The notes: generated by a model not told the origin, from the sequence alone. A stretch of DNA of 58,812 nt from Spirochaetota bacterium (GCA_038043445.1 JBBTBY010000058.1:1-58812), one strand, 5' to 3'; shown: positions 31,877 through 40,672, counted from the first letter of the stretch. A program made the numbers and translations.

Positions 31877-33221
31877 CGATGAAGCGGAGATACGGCGGGA
31901 GCTTTCCGACTTTCTGCGCACGCGCGGCCATGCGGTGCTCGATGTCGGACTTCCGTCGGAAGCGTTCGCCCTCATGCACGAGCGAAAGGTCGACGTGGTG
32001 GTCATCGACATCAAACTTCCAGAAATGAACGGCTTCGCCGTGCTCGATCGCATCAGAGAGGAATTCCCCGGCATCGAATCCATCATGATCACCGGACACG
32101 GCGACAGTACGACCGTGCTTGAGGCATTGCGTCACGGCGCATTCGATTTTTTCCACAAGCCGCTCATGAGCGAGGACATTGAAGCGGCGCTCATGCGCAC
32201 ACGCGCATATATTTCGGTGAAGAGCAGGGCTGAGCGCATGACGCGGGAACGGAACATGCTTGCCGCCATCTTTGACCGCACGGTGGGGGACATCGTGGGC
32301 GAAAGCGCGTCGATCCGCGCCGTCGTTGACCTGGCGGTGAAAGCGGCATCCGCCCCCGGCGCCGCGGTCATGATCACCGGCGAGAGCGGCACGGGAAAAG
32401 AACTTGTCGCGAGGGCCATGCATTCAGCGAGCGATCGCCGTGCCGGTGCGTTCCATACATTGAACTGCTCGGCGATACCATTGGGTCTTATCGAAAGCGA
32501 ATTGTTCGGCCATAAGAAAGGTTCGTTCACCGGGGCTATCGAGGACAGGATCGGGTGCTTTGAGGCGGCGGACGGCGGCACACTGTTCCTTGATGAGATC
32601 GGCGATATGCCGCTCGAGGCGCAGGCAAAGCTCCTGCGTGCGCTTGAGAACCGCGTCATACGACGCGTCGGGGAACAGAAGGATATTGCAGTCGATGTTC
32701 GCGTGGTTTCCGCAACGAACAAGGATGTCCGAAAGGCTATCGCCGAGGGATCGTTCCGGCAGGACCTGTACTATCGGCTCAATGCATTCGTGATAACCGT
32801 ACCGCCGCTGCGTGAACGCCCGGAAGACATCCCTTTACTGGTGGACCATTTTGCCGCACATTATGCGATGCAGCTGAAGCGCGCCGTACCCGTGATAGAG
32901 CGGTCGGCATACGATCTTCTCGCACGGTACTCATTCCCCGGGAACATTCGCGAATTGAGGAACATGGTGGAACGCGCGATGATACTCTGCGATGGAACAT
33001 CGATTACCGATGCCTATTTCTCTGCCGGCGAGGGACCATCGCCTTTGCGCAATGAACACCCCGCGGACGATGTGTTTGACCTGGAAGCCGTGGAAAAGAA
33101 TGCGATCATACGCGCACTGAGGAGAACGGAAGGGAATCAAGGTGGCGCGGCAAGGCTCCTTGGCCTCAGCGATTCGACGCTCAGCAGAAAGATCCATAGA
33201 TACGGCATCGAATACAAATAG
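31848..33221 (+). CDS. NtrC-family sigma-54-dependent response regulator
   Basis: A 457-residue activator. Receiver with Asp54 (VVIDIKLPEMNG), AAA+ domain at about 140-370 with Walker A GESGTGKE and Walker B GGTLFLDEIGD, and a Fis-type helix-turn-helix at the C-terminus (GNQGGAARLLGLSDSTLSRK). The sigma-54 contact loop reads GSFTGA; most family members have GAFTGA. The start at 31848 has GGAGG 6 bases upstream and overlaps the kinase gene. Directly downstream lies a sigma-54 promoter, and a very similar one precedes the operon at 10433; both have matching upstream palindromes, making these its likely targets. Confidence 0.95.
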   Translation: MVTLTILVIDDEAEIRRELSDFLRTRGHAVLDVGLPSEAFALMHERKVDVVVIDIKLPEMNGFAVLDRIREEFPGIESIMITGHGDSTTVLEALRHGAFDFFHKPLMSEDIEAALMRTRAYISVKSRAERMTRERNMLAAIFDRTVGDIVGESASIRAVVDLAVKAASAPGAAVMITGESGTGKELVARAMHSASDRRAGAFHTLNCSAIPLGLIESELFGHKKGSFTGAIEDRIGCFEAADGGTLFLDEIGDMPLEAQAKLLRALENRVIRRVGEQKDIAVDVRVVSATNKDVRKAIAEGSFRQDLYYRLNAFVITVPPLRERPEDIPLLVDHFAAHYAMQLKRAVPVIERSAYDLLARYSFPGNIRELRNMVERAMILCDGTSITDAYFSAGEGPSPLRNEHPADDVFDLEAVEKNAIIRALRRTEGNQGGAARLLGLSDSTLSRKIHRYGIEYK

Positions 33222-33251
33222 CAGCGCATGCCCATCTCGGGCGCCGCTCTT

Positions 33252-33285
33252 TTGCAAATTTGAAAAACCCTTTGCAGCAGTGCAA
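33252..33285. promoter_or_regulatory. Two enhancer-like sites upstream of the Cys4/CZB-MCP operon
   Basis: TTGCAAATTTGAAA at 33252-33265 and TTGCAGCAGTGCAA at 33272-33285. The second has perfect TTGC/GCAA arms; the first matches 11 of 14 bases of the palindrome at 10245. Centres are 20 bp apart (two helical turns), about 70 and 90 bp upstream of the -24 element. Confidence 0.6.
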
Positions 33286-33345
33286 ACTTCTCCTTGCTGC
33301 CTGATCTCCATGCATCAAATTTTGACCGAAAACGCACGTGTTCCG

Positions 33346-33362
33346 TGGCACGGTACTTGCAC
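33346..33362 (+). promoter_or_regulatory. Sigma-54 (RpoN) promoter of the Cys4/CZB-MCP operon
   Basis: TGGCACGGTACTTGCAC, a -24/-12 match with GG-N10-GC spacing. Extended by three bases it agrees with the promoter at 10381 at 17 of 20 positions. It is 81 bases before the Cys4 gene. Confidence 0.87.
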
Positions 33363-33442
33363 GCTCTGTACGGTTCTTTTAATGCTGATGGAGCGGCGAA
33401 ATGCTGTGCAGGTATGGATGGACAACGCCGAAGGGGTTCGGA

Positions 33443-33616
33443 ATGGACCAGGCATGTGACCGGTGCGAGAGATCGACGACACGCCTGTATGACGTGACGG
33501 CGAAAAACGATCGATTCAGGCTCGTCTGCAGCAAATGTTTCATTGAGCTTGAGCTCGGGAAAAAAGCCGCGGGGCATGATGCGAAACCCGCACGGGATGA
33601 CGAGGTGAAGGAGTGA
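33443..33616 (+). CDS. Small Cys4 (double CxxC) protein, copy 3
   Basis: 57 residues from the ATG at 33443: MDQACDRCERSTTRLYDVTA, then LVCSKCFIELEL and a charged tail. The Cys pairs, the RLYDV/KLYNV segment and CSxCFIE align with the protein at 10590. A longer frame begins at 33401, but the similarity starts here. It is the first gene after a sigma-54 promoter and is followed by an MCP with a zinc-type sensor domain, as its relatives are followed by chemotaxis genes. No known function. Confidence 0.75.
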   Translation: MDQACDRCERSTTRLYDVTAKNDRFRLVCSKCFIELELGKKAAGHDAKPARDDEVKE

Positions 33617-33668
33617 TAATGTATTCCATCCATAGGCACACGAATGCTGCACTCGCAGGGAGGACACG

Positions 33669-35576
33669 ATGAAACTTACCATTGGGAAAAAACTTGCGTC
33701 CGGTTTCGGCACCGTGCTCCTGCTCATGACGGGCATTACCACAGGGACATTCATTTCGATCCGCATGATCGTCGATGCGGATAAAAAAGCGACCGATGCG
33801 AAACAGCTGTCGAGCGAAATGCTGCAGCGCGAACGTGATCACCTGAATTGGACGCTGCAATTGAACAGGGACCTGATGGACAGGAAGCAGAAGACGATCA
33901 CCGTGCAGATTGATCCGTCGCAGTGTGCGTTCGGGAAATGGTACTACAGCGAAAAGCGCACGAAAACCGAGGCCATGAGCTCTCGACTTGCGCCGCTTTT
34001 CAGAGAGATAGAATCGCCGCACACAAAACTGCATGAGACCGCACAGCGGATAGCGGAATTGCGGAAGAGCGGAGAAGAACAGGAAGCACGCGCTGTGTAC
34101 CTTGCGCAGACGCAGGCGCATCTTCAGGATGTTCGGCGTATCCTCAATGATACACGGACGGCAGCCGACGAGTACGCCGCCGCGATGGAAACCGAGAAAC
34201 AAGCGAAGACCTCGCTGATACAGGTCGCGGGCAACAGCGGGAGTATTCTCGCGATCCTCATCGGCATAGCCTTTGCGGTGCTCTTGACGCGCAGCATTGC
34301 AGCACCGTTACGGAAAGGGGCGGCGTTCGCACATGAGATCGCGCAAGGCAACCTGACGGTGATGGTCGACGAAGCCATGCTCCGGCGTGCGGACGAAATA
34401 GGCCTCCTGTCGATCGCGTTCAGGGATATGATCGAGAAGCTACGCACTGTTGTGGAGTCTGTTTCCGCCGCGTCCGCGAATATGGCGACCGGCAGTGAAC
34501 AGCTTTCAAGTTCGTCCGTCGTGCTTTCGCAGGGGGCGGGGGGACAGGCAGCAAGCGTTGAAGAGGTATCGTCTTCAATGGAGGAGGTCGCGTCCACGAT
34601 CGAGGAAATGTCATCCAGCGTGGAGGAAGTGTCGTCGTCGATCGAAGAAACGACATCGTCGATCGAGGAGATGTCATCGACGATAGCGCAGAACGCGGAC
34701 AATGCCAGCCAGACCGAGTCCATCGCAAAGAAAGCCGCCGCCGATGCGAAAGCGGGCGGTGATGCGGTGAATTCCACGGTGCGCTCCATGAAGGAGATAT
34801 CGGACAAGGTAAAGATAATCCAGGAGATTGCGCGTCAGACCAATCTTCTTTCGCTCAATGCATCGATAGAGGCGGCTCGTGCGGGCGAGCACGGGAAGGG
34901 GTTCGCTGTGGTCGCGAGCGAAGTGCAGAAGCTCGCAGACAGAAGTCAGCGTGCCGCCGCTGAGATCGAACAGCTGTCGAAATCAAGCGTCGAGGTTTCA
35001 CAGCATGCCGGAGAACTCCTCGTGAAACTTGTTCCGGATATTCAGCGGACGGCGGAATTGGTCGCCGAGATAAGCGCGGCAAGCGCCGAGCAGAGCAATG
35101 GTGCAAAACAGATCAATATGTCCGTTCAGCAGGTGAACACGGTCGTGCAGCAGATAAGCGCATCCGCGCAGCAGATAAGCGGGGCGGTGCAGCAGGTGTC
35201 GTCGGCGGTGCAGAACGTGAGCCAGTCAGCCCAGAATACCGCCTCGAGCTCCGAAGAGGTGGCGTCAACAGCCGAGGAACTGTCCGCGCAGGCGGGGCAG
35301 CTTATGGAAGCGATAGGATATTTCCGAGTGGAGAATTCGCACGCGCAGGAGCGGCACAGTGCACAGTACGGGAAGCAGATATTGACCGGCAGGAAAGAAC
35401 AAGCGGTACTGGAACATCATGCGCCGCCGCCCGCAGGGAACAGCGATGCGGTAAAGAAAATGCCCGCGCAGGTACGTGTCAGGGAAGCGGGGGCGATGCA
35501 GAAAAAAAGCGGCGGGTTCCAGATCGATATGAAGAGTGCGGACGCCGCCGAGGATGCGGAGTATAAGAAATTCTGA
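33669..35576 (+). CDS. Methyl-accepting chemotaxis protein with extracytoplasmic CZB-like zinc domain
   Basis: A 635-residue receptor. TM1 about 8-33, sensor region 34-188, TM2 189-208, HAMP, signalling rod with tip [20 protein letters not shown]. The sensor contains the CZB pattern: His58 (DHLNW), Cys86 (QCAFGKWYY), His118 and His122 ([10 protein letters not shown]), the set that binds zinc in CZB proteins. CZB domains are usually cytoplasmic; here the domain lies between the two membrane helices. The rod has six consecutive heptads ([14 protein letters not shown] and so on) where its relatives have two, matched by six on the return arm. It ends in EYKKF, a possible CheR tether. Confidence 0.92.
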   Translation: MKLTIGKKLASGFGTVLLLMTGITTGTFISIRMIVDADKKATDAKQLSSEMLQRERDHLNWTLQLNRDLMDRKQKTITVQIDPSQCAFGKWYYSEKRTKTEAMSSRLAPLFREIESPHTKLHETAQRIAELRKSGEEQEARAVYLAQTQAHLQDVRRILNDTRTAADEYAAAMETEKQAKTSLIQVAGNSGSILAILIGIAFAVLLTRSIAAPLRKGAAFAHEIAQGNLTVMVDEAMLRRADEIGLLSIAFRDMIEKLRTVVESVSAASANMATGSEQLSSSSVVLSQGAGGQAASVEEVSSSMEEVASTIEEMSSSVEEVSSSIEETTSSIEEMSSTIAQNADNASQTESIAKKAAADAKAGGDAVNSTVRSMKEISDKVKIIQEIARQTNLLSLNASIEAARAGEHGKGFAVVASEVQKLADRSQRAAAEIEQLSKSSVEVSQHAGELLVKLVPDIQRTAELVAEISAASAEQSNGAKQINMSVQQVNTVVQQISASAQQISGAVQQVSSAVQNVSQSAQNTASSSEEVASTAEELSAQAGQLMEAIGYFRVENSHAQERHSAQYGKQILTGRKEQAVLEHHAPPPAGNSDAVKKMPAQVRVREAGAMQKKSGGFQIDMKSADAAEDAEYKKF

Positions 35577-35596
35577 CGAAGATCCGCGGAGGGTAC

Positions 35597-36406
35597 ATGA
35601 GCAGATTTGAATCATACCTGAGGGACCTTACGGCTACAAGGCTGAGCATTATCGCCGGCGTGCTTAAGACCCCGAAGGTCAATACGCGAAGACTCGGAAA
35701 ATTCCCGGAATTGCTGTATGCCGCAAAAAAAGGAGCGCTGTCCGACGGAGTACTTGAAGAATACAAAGCGGCGTATCTTGAATATCGGAATGTGTTGAAC
35801 GAGCTTCGCGCCGCGGCGATAGCGGACATGTGTATCAAACACACACGCCTCGATCTGTCAACGCTTTTCCGGTTCATCATCGGAGGGAATATCCGATCCG
35901 GAAAATTCATCGACCATGTCACGAACCGTTGTTTCTCCAATCTGATGGGGACGCTCTGCATGAACGGGAGCGCGAAGAACAATGTATGCTACGAAAATGC
36001 CGTATCGGAAAAGACGATGCTATCGGAGAACGATTTCACTGAAATATCGGTCAAGCGCTCGGAAGAGGAGTATCTTTCGGAACGTACGGCCCCCCATTTT
36101 CTCTATCTTCTGCTGGCGTTCATATTCAATACGGCCATCATGGAAGAAAGCTACGAGATATATCTGAACGAAAAGGAAGTTGAGAACAAGAAATTCTATA
36201 TTTTTGCCGATATGTTCGATGACCGGAGCAATATCGTTACGCTCTGCCTGGACCGGACATCGGTCTTTTCCGATATATTTTTCCGCATTTATCTGGATGA
36301 ACTGACACGGCATCTGAAAGGGACCATCGATAAGGTCGGAAAAAGCGATATACGCCTGACAGAACGCAATCGTCTTGTCCTGCACGACCCGAGCCCGCGG
36401 AGATGA
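35597..36406 (+). CDS. Uncharacterised protein downstream of the CZB-type MCP
   Basis: A 269-residue protein I cannot assign to a family. It is charged, without signal peptide; the only hydrophobic stretch is around FLYLLLAFIFNTAIM (residues 168-182). The second half carries paired aromatic and acidic segments (KKFYIFADMFDDRSNIVTLC; IFFRIYLDELTRHL). GGAGGG lies before the ATG, 20 bases after the MCP stop, so it is in the sigma-54 operon. A cytoplasmic accessory to the receptor is possible; nothing confirms it. Confidence 0.65.
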   Translation: MSRFESYLRDLTATRLSIIAGVLKTPKVNTRRLGKFPELLYAAKKGALSDGVLEEYKAAYLEYRNVLNELRAAAIADMCIKHTRLDLSTLFRFIIGGNIRSGKFIDHVTNRCFSNLMGTLCMNGSAKNNVCYENAVSEKTMLSENDFTEISVKRSEEEYLSERTAPHFLYLLLAFIFNTAIMEESYEIYLNEKEVENKKFYIFADMFDDRSNIVTLCLDRTSVFSDIFFRIYLDELTRHLKGTIDKVGKSDIRLTERNRLVLHDPSPRR

Positions 36407-36466
36407 CAGGCGGATGCCGCGGAGCCGCATGGCAGTATGCATCCCCCGCAGCCTGAAATAATGTTG

Positions 36467-36493
36467 TAAACGCATTCCCATTCCTGCCGATAA
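36467..36493 (+). promoter_or_regulatory. Sigma-28 (FliA-type) promoter of flgL
   Basis: TAAA, 15 bases, GCCGATAA: full match to the flagellar sigma-28 consensus with the right spacing, 49 bases before the flgL ATG. Confidence 0.85.
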
Positions 36494-36542
36494 TGAAGGC
36501 AGAAGTCTATCGTGACCGCACGATAAAAAATGAAGGTACGCC

Positions 36543-37799
36543 ATGATACGCATAACCGAACAATCGCTCGTGAACGGGAATGTCTCCGCCATCCGGCGCA
36601 ATTTCGTCGAGATGGAACAATCGCAGCGGCGGCTTTCCACGGGGCAGCGTGTGCAGTACCCGCATCAGGACGTGTACAGCGCGGTGAACAGCATATTCTA
36701 CCGTACCCGCATATCTTCGATAGACCAGTTCTCGAAGAATATCGACGATGCCAAGGGCATGCTCGATGTGGCCGACGGGGCGCTTTCCTCCATGACACAG
36801 GTGCTCCAGCGTTCGAGGGAACTCGCCGTCATGGGTGCGAACGGTACGCTCGCCAAGGAAGACCGCGTAACGATAGCGACCGAGGTGAACGAGCTCCTTG
36901 AGCGCGCTTACGAACTTTCCATGACGAAACATAAGGACGAATTCATATTCGGCGGCACCAAGTCGACGACGGACCCGTTCCGTACGTTCTATCAATGGAA
37001 CGAATCGATGGGAAAACAGATAATGGTCGGCGTCAATTACGAAGGCGGCGGTTCGGGAAAGAAGCGTGAAATAGAAGAGAACCAATACATCAATGCCTCG
37101 ATTCCCGGCAATTATGCGTTCTGGGGCACGAACAGCGAGCTCATCAGCGGGAAGGATGCTTCAACGTTCGTCGCCGCAGCGGATTCGAAGATAATGATCG
37201 ACGATACGGTGATATCCCTCCATGCCGGAGACAACATTGATGCCGTTGTGGAGAAGATAAACGCCGCCAACACGAACGTGAAGGCCGGCATTGCCGTGCT
37301 TCGTGACGGATCGAAAGTGCTGCGTCTCGAATCGTTCGAGCCGCACAAGATAATGATACAGGACATCGAGGGCGGGCGAGTGTTCCAGGACCTGGGGCTC
37401 ATACGAGAGGGTATGGCGAATTTCCCGGAGAACAATTATCATCCGTCCGCCGGTGTCGGCGGGAAATCCGTGTTCGAATCGCTCATGTACCTCCGCGACA
37501 GCCTGCTCAGGAACGATGAGGCGCAGGTGGGTAAGACTTCGCTCGGTCTCATCGATGCGGGGTTGTCGAACATTCTCCATACGCAGGCGAAGCTCTCCGC
37601 GGCGGTATCGCATATCGATAATGCATCAAAGGGGCTCGCCGATCAGAAAGTGTTCGTGAGCGAGGCGATGAGCAAGAACGAGGACGTCGATTACGCCTCC
37701 GAGATAGTGAATTTCACTATGTGGGAATATGCGCACAAGGCGTCGCTGCAGACGGCGGCGAAGCTGCTCCAGCCGACGCTCATGGATTTCCTCAGGTAG
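36543..37799 (+). CDS. flgL: Flagellar hook-associated protein 3 (hook-filament junction)
   Basis: A 418-residue FlgL with flagellin-like coiled ends. The N-terminus MIRITEQSLVNGNVSAIRR and the conserved SRELAVMGANGTLAKEDR followed by EVNELLE at about residues 92-120 fit spirochaetal FlgL. The C-terminal helix (EIVNFTMWEYAHKASLQTAA) is the paired coiled coil. It joins the hook to the filament. The gene has its own sigma-28 promoter and sits apart from any other flagellar gene in the window; flgK would normally be upstream but is absent here. Confidence 0.9.
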   Translation: MIRITEQSLVNGNVSAIRRNFVEMEQSQRRLSTGQRVQYPHQDVYSAVNSIFYRTRISSIDQFSKNIDDAKGMLDVADGALSSMTQVLQRSRELAVMGANGTLAKEDRVTIATEVNELLERAYELSMTKHKDEFIFGGTKSTTDPFRTFYQWNESMGKQIMVGVNYEGGGSGKKREIEENQYINASIPGNYAFWGTNSELISGKDASTFVAAADSKIMIDDTVISLHAGDNIDAVVEKINAANTNVKAGIAVLRDGSKVLRLESFEPHKIMIQDIEGGRVFQDLGLIREGMANFPENNYHPSAGVGGKSVFESLMYLRDSLLRNDEAQVGKTSLGLIDAGLSNILHTQAKLSAAVSHIDNASKGLADQKVFVSEAMSKNEDVDYASEIVNFTMWEYAHKASLQTAAKLLQPTLMDFLR

Positions 37800-37829
37800 T
37801 TCACTAGCGCTTTGCCCGGCACGATATCC

Positions 37830-37857
37830 TTGTTTTTTCCCCGAATATTGGTATGGT
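37830..37857 (+). promoter_or_regulatory. Possible promoter of the radical SAM gene, abutting its start
   Basis: TTGTTT, 16-base spacer, TATGGT, then 7 bases to the ATG at 37865. The match is weak; it is listed because the geometry repeats that of other genes here. Confidence 0.35.
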
Positions 37858-37864
37858 AAATACC

Positions 37865-38968
37865 ATGAAACGCCCGTTCTCCCTCCTCATAAAACCGGTA
37901 TCCTACCTCTGCAATCTCCGATGCAAATACTGTTTTTACTGCTACGACAATAAAGCCGAGCTCGGGAAAGCCGAGGTCATGAGCGATGCGACGCTCGACG
38001 CGCTTATCACGAACTATGCCGCCGCGGCGCACCCGCCGTATATATTCGCGTTCCAGGGCGGCGAACCGCTCCTTGCCGGCATCGATTTTTACGAACGATT
38101 CATCGAAATGCTCAATCATCGCCTGCCGCCGCGCACATCGGTGAGCGTGGCGATACAGACGAACGGCACGCTCATCAATGAGGAATGGGCGGCGCTTTTC
38201 AAGAAAATGAACGCGCTCATCGGCGTATCCATCGACGGCGACGCGGATATACACGATGCGAACCGTGTGGATGGTTCCGGCAAGGGTTCGTTCGAACGCG
38301 CATACAACGGGTTCCGACTTCTCGTCGAGAACGGCGTGCCGGCGAATGTGCTTACGACGGTCAATGCGCTCACCGCGAAATATCCCGAGCGCATCTACGA
38401 TTTCCTGCGTTCCGAAGCGAAGGTCGATTTCATGCAGTTCATCCCCATATTCGATCTTGATGAGAAGGGCGATGTTCTCCCGCATTCCGTGCGAGCCGAT
38501 GATTATCATCGTTTCCTCAGCGTAATATTCGAGCGCTGGAAAATATCCGATCCGCGCCCGTCGGTACGGCTCTTCGACAATATGTACGAAGCGATACTGG
38601 GTCAGCGCCCGTCAAGCTGCCAGTTCGCACCCAACTGCGGCGGTTATTTCCTCGTCGAGGCGAACGGCAATGTATATCCCTGCGACTTCTACGCGGAGAA
38701 ACGCTGGCTTCTCGGGAATGTTGCACGTGACGAGTTCTCATCGATATTCGAATCGAGCAAGAGCAGGAAGTTCAGTGAGCTGAAACAGCATTACATGAAA
38801 AAGAACTGCGAGGCATGCGAGGTGCGTCATTACTGCTACGGCGGCTGCCCGCATTATTCACGTACGGGATATTACGAATTCTGTTCGGTCAATAAACGAT
38901 TTTTACCGGTGTTCAAGGAATTCGCGGACGGACTTGCCCCGAACGTCGGTGCTGGTGTTAATGCTTGA
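37865..38968 (+). CDS. Radical SAM/SPASM protein, anaerobic sulfatase-maturase-like
   Basis: A 367-residue radical SAM enzyme. The cluster motif is C16-x3-C20-x2-C23 (LCNLRCKYCFYC) and FQGGEPLLAG is the GGE motif. The C-terminal SPASM region has CQFAPNCGG, YPCDFYA, CEACEVRHYCYGGCPHY and FCSV, enough cysteines for two auxiliary clusters. Anaerobic sulfatase-maturating enzymes convert a sulfatase Cys or Ser to formylglycine; no sulfatase is in view, so a different peptide substrate remains possible. The start could also be the ATG at 37853. The 3' end overlaps the convergent purH by 11 bases. Confidence 0.88.
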   Translation: MKRPFSLLIKPVSYLCNLRCKYCFYCYDNKAELGKAEVMSDATLDALITNYAAAAHPPYIFAFQGGEPLLAGIDFYERFIEMLNHRLPPRTSVSVAIQTNGTLINEEWAALFKKMNALIGVSIDGDADIHDANRVDGSGKGSFERAYNGFRLLVENGVPANVLTTVNALTAKYPERIYDFLRSEAKVDFMQFIPIFDLDEKGDVLPHSVRADDYHRFLSVIFERWKISDPRPSVRLFDNMYEAILGQRPSSCQFAPNCGGYFLVEANGNVYPCDFYAEKRWLLGNVARDEFSSIFESSKSRKFSELKQHYMKKNCEACEVRHYCYGGCPHYSRTGYYEFCSVNKRFLPVFKEFADGLAPNVGAGVNA

Positions 38969-40502
38969 AATGCCGCATCTGCGTGCATATCATCGCTATG
39001 CCGAATTCATCGCAGGCGGCGATCACTTCCGCATCCTTGACCGACCCGCCCGGCTGAATGATGGCTTTTACGCCTTCCTTCGCGGCGGTGTCTATCGAGT
39101 CGCGGAACGGGAAGAACGCATCTGACGCCATGGCGCATCCGGCGAGCGGACGCTGGGCTTTTTCTTTCGCTATACGCGCGCTGTCAACGCGGCTCATCTG
39201 GCCCGCGCCGACGCCGAGTATGATATCCTCCGTCGCGTAGACTATGGCGTTCGATTTCACATGCTTGGCTATTTTCCACGCGAAGAGAAGCGCTTTCTTT
39301 TCCGCATCGGTGGGTGCGCGTTTTGTGACGATCTTGAACTGGCTTTCGTCGTAGAGAGGGATGTCTTTTTCCTGAAGAAGGAGACCGCCGGATATGCGCT
39401 TCACTTCCCACTGTGCCTGCTTGTCGGCAAGCGGCGACGTGAACACAAGCACGCGGAGGTTCTTTTTCTCCGCAAGTATCTTCTTCGCTTCATCGGATAC
39501 CGCAGGTGCAAGCACTATCTCGGCGAAATTCTCATTGATAGCCCGTGCTGTCGCTGCATCAACTTCCTTCGTAAGTCCGATGATGCCGCCGAACGCGCTC
39601 GTCGGGTCCACGGAGAACGCTTTGCGGAACGCATCTTCGGCGTTCCTGCCGTATGATGCGCCGCAGGGATTGGTATGTTTGATGATGACCGCGAATGTCT
39701 CATTGCTGAAATCCCGGAGAATGTCGAGACATGCCTGCGCGTCGAGGATGTTGTTGTACGAAAGCTCTTTCCCCTGTACCTTTTCCGCGTTCACGATGGA
39801 CGCTTCTCTGCACGGCGTGTAGTCGCTGTACCACGCCGCCTTCTGATGCGGGTTCTCGCCGTAGCGCAGCGAATATATCTTCTTGAAATTGAGATTAAGC
39901 GCGTCGGGGAAATCCTTCCCTTGTCCGGTGAAATGATTGGCGATGAGCGAATCGTAACGCGCGGTGTGTGCGAACACTTTCTTCATGAGCTCAAAGCGCG
40001 TCGCTTCATCGGTGTCGCCGCTGTCCTTGATCTGTTTGAGCACGGTGTCATAATCGTTCACATCAACGACGACGGTGACGAAGCGGTAGTTCTTCGCCGC
40101 GCTTCTGAGCATGGTGGGTCCGCCGATATCGATGTTCTCTATCGCTTCTTCATTGGAGACGTTCTTTTCAGACACCGTCTTTTCGAACGGATAGAGATTG
40201 ACGCAAACGAGATCGATATATTCTATCTTGTTCTTTGCAACCTGCTCCTGATGCGACTTGCTGTCGCGTATGGCGAGAAGTCCGCCGTGCACGAGCGGGT
40301 GCAATGTTTTGACGCGTCCGTCGAGTATCTCGGGGAATCCGGTGAATTCGCTGATATCCTTCACCGGGATATTGTTCGCCATGAGCTCTTTCTTCGTGCC
40401 GCCGGTGGAGATAAGTTCCACGCCGCAAGACGAAAGTCCGCGGGCGAATTCGATGATCCCTTTTTTATCGGAAACGGACAAGAGCGCGCGTTTTATTTTC
40501 AT
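38958..40502 (-). CDS. purH: Bifunctional AICAR transformylase/IMP cyclohydrolase
   Basis: A 514-residue PurH, which carries out the last two steps of IMP synthesis. The N-terminal MGS-like cyclohydrolase (ALLSVSDKKGIIEFA, LISTGGTKKEL, DGRVKTLHPLVHGG) is followed by the transformylase with the KHTNPCGAS active-site segment. The start at 40502 follows GAGGGAG on the minus strand. Its promoter is near consensus (40525-40552). It overlaps the radical SAM gene by 11 bases at the 3' end. Confidence 0.96.
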   Translation of the reverse strand: MKIKRALLSVSDKKGIIEFARGLSSCGVELISTGGTKKELMANNIPVKDISEFTGFPEILDGRVKTLHPLVHGGLLAIRDSKSHQEQVAKNKIEYIDLVCVNLYPFEKTVSEKNVSNEEAIENIDIGGPTMLRSAAKNYRFVTVVVDVNDYDTVLKQIKDSGDTDEATRFELMKKVFAHTARYDSLIANHFTGQGKDFPDALNLNFKKIYSLRYGENPHQKAAWYSDYTPCREASIVNAEKVQGKELSYNNILDAQACLDILRDFSNETFAVIIKHTNPCGASYGRNAEDAFRKAFSVDPTSAFGGIIGLTKEVDAATARAINENFAEIVLAPAVSDEAKKILAEKKNLRVLVFTSPLADKQAQWEVKRISGGLLLQEKDIPLYDESQFKIVTKRAPTDAEKKALLFAWKIAKHVKSNAIVYATEDIILGVGAGQMSRVDSARIAKEKAQRPLAGCAMASDAFFPFRDSIDTAAKEGVKAIIQPGGSVKDAEVIAACDEFGIAMICTQMRHFKH

Positions 40503-40524
40503 GGAAGACTCCCTCGATGGGGGC

Positions 40525-40552
40525 ATTATAAAAGATATGGTTCGTATGTCAA
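40525..40552 (-). promoter_or_regulatory. Near-consensus promoter of purH
   Basis: On the minus strand: TTGACA, 16-base spacer, TATAAT, 22 bases before the ATG. Both hexamers are perfect. Confidence 0.85.
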
Positions 40553-40590
40553 CTGAATTTCGATAAGCAATGTATAGCGATCGTCATGTA

Positions 40591-40618
40591 AGAACAGCGG
40601 GTTGCAACCCGCTGTTCT
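40591..40618. repeat. 28-bp perfect palindrome, copy 2
   Basis: AGAACAGCGGGTTG and its reverse complement. The 30 bases 40591-40620 are identical to 4437-4466. It lies between the divergent promoters of purH and lemA. Confidence 0.8.
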
Positions 40619-40643
40619 CTGCCATACTGGCAATCAACCGATT

Positions 40644-40672
40644 TTGCTTTTTTCCCATCGGCATGGTATTAT
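40644..40672 (+). promoter_or_regulatory. Predicted promoter of lemA
   Basis: TTGCTT, 17-base spacer, TATTAT. The lemA start at 40717 has GGAGG 6 bases upstream; an in-frame ATG at 40681, 8 bases after the -10, is an alternative start. Confidence 0.5.

Noticed and set aside
40621-40660. A sigma-54 promoter upstream of lemA (TGGCA...TTGC)
   Set aside because: GG and GC are 15 bases apart, not 10.
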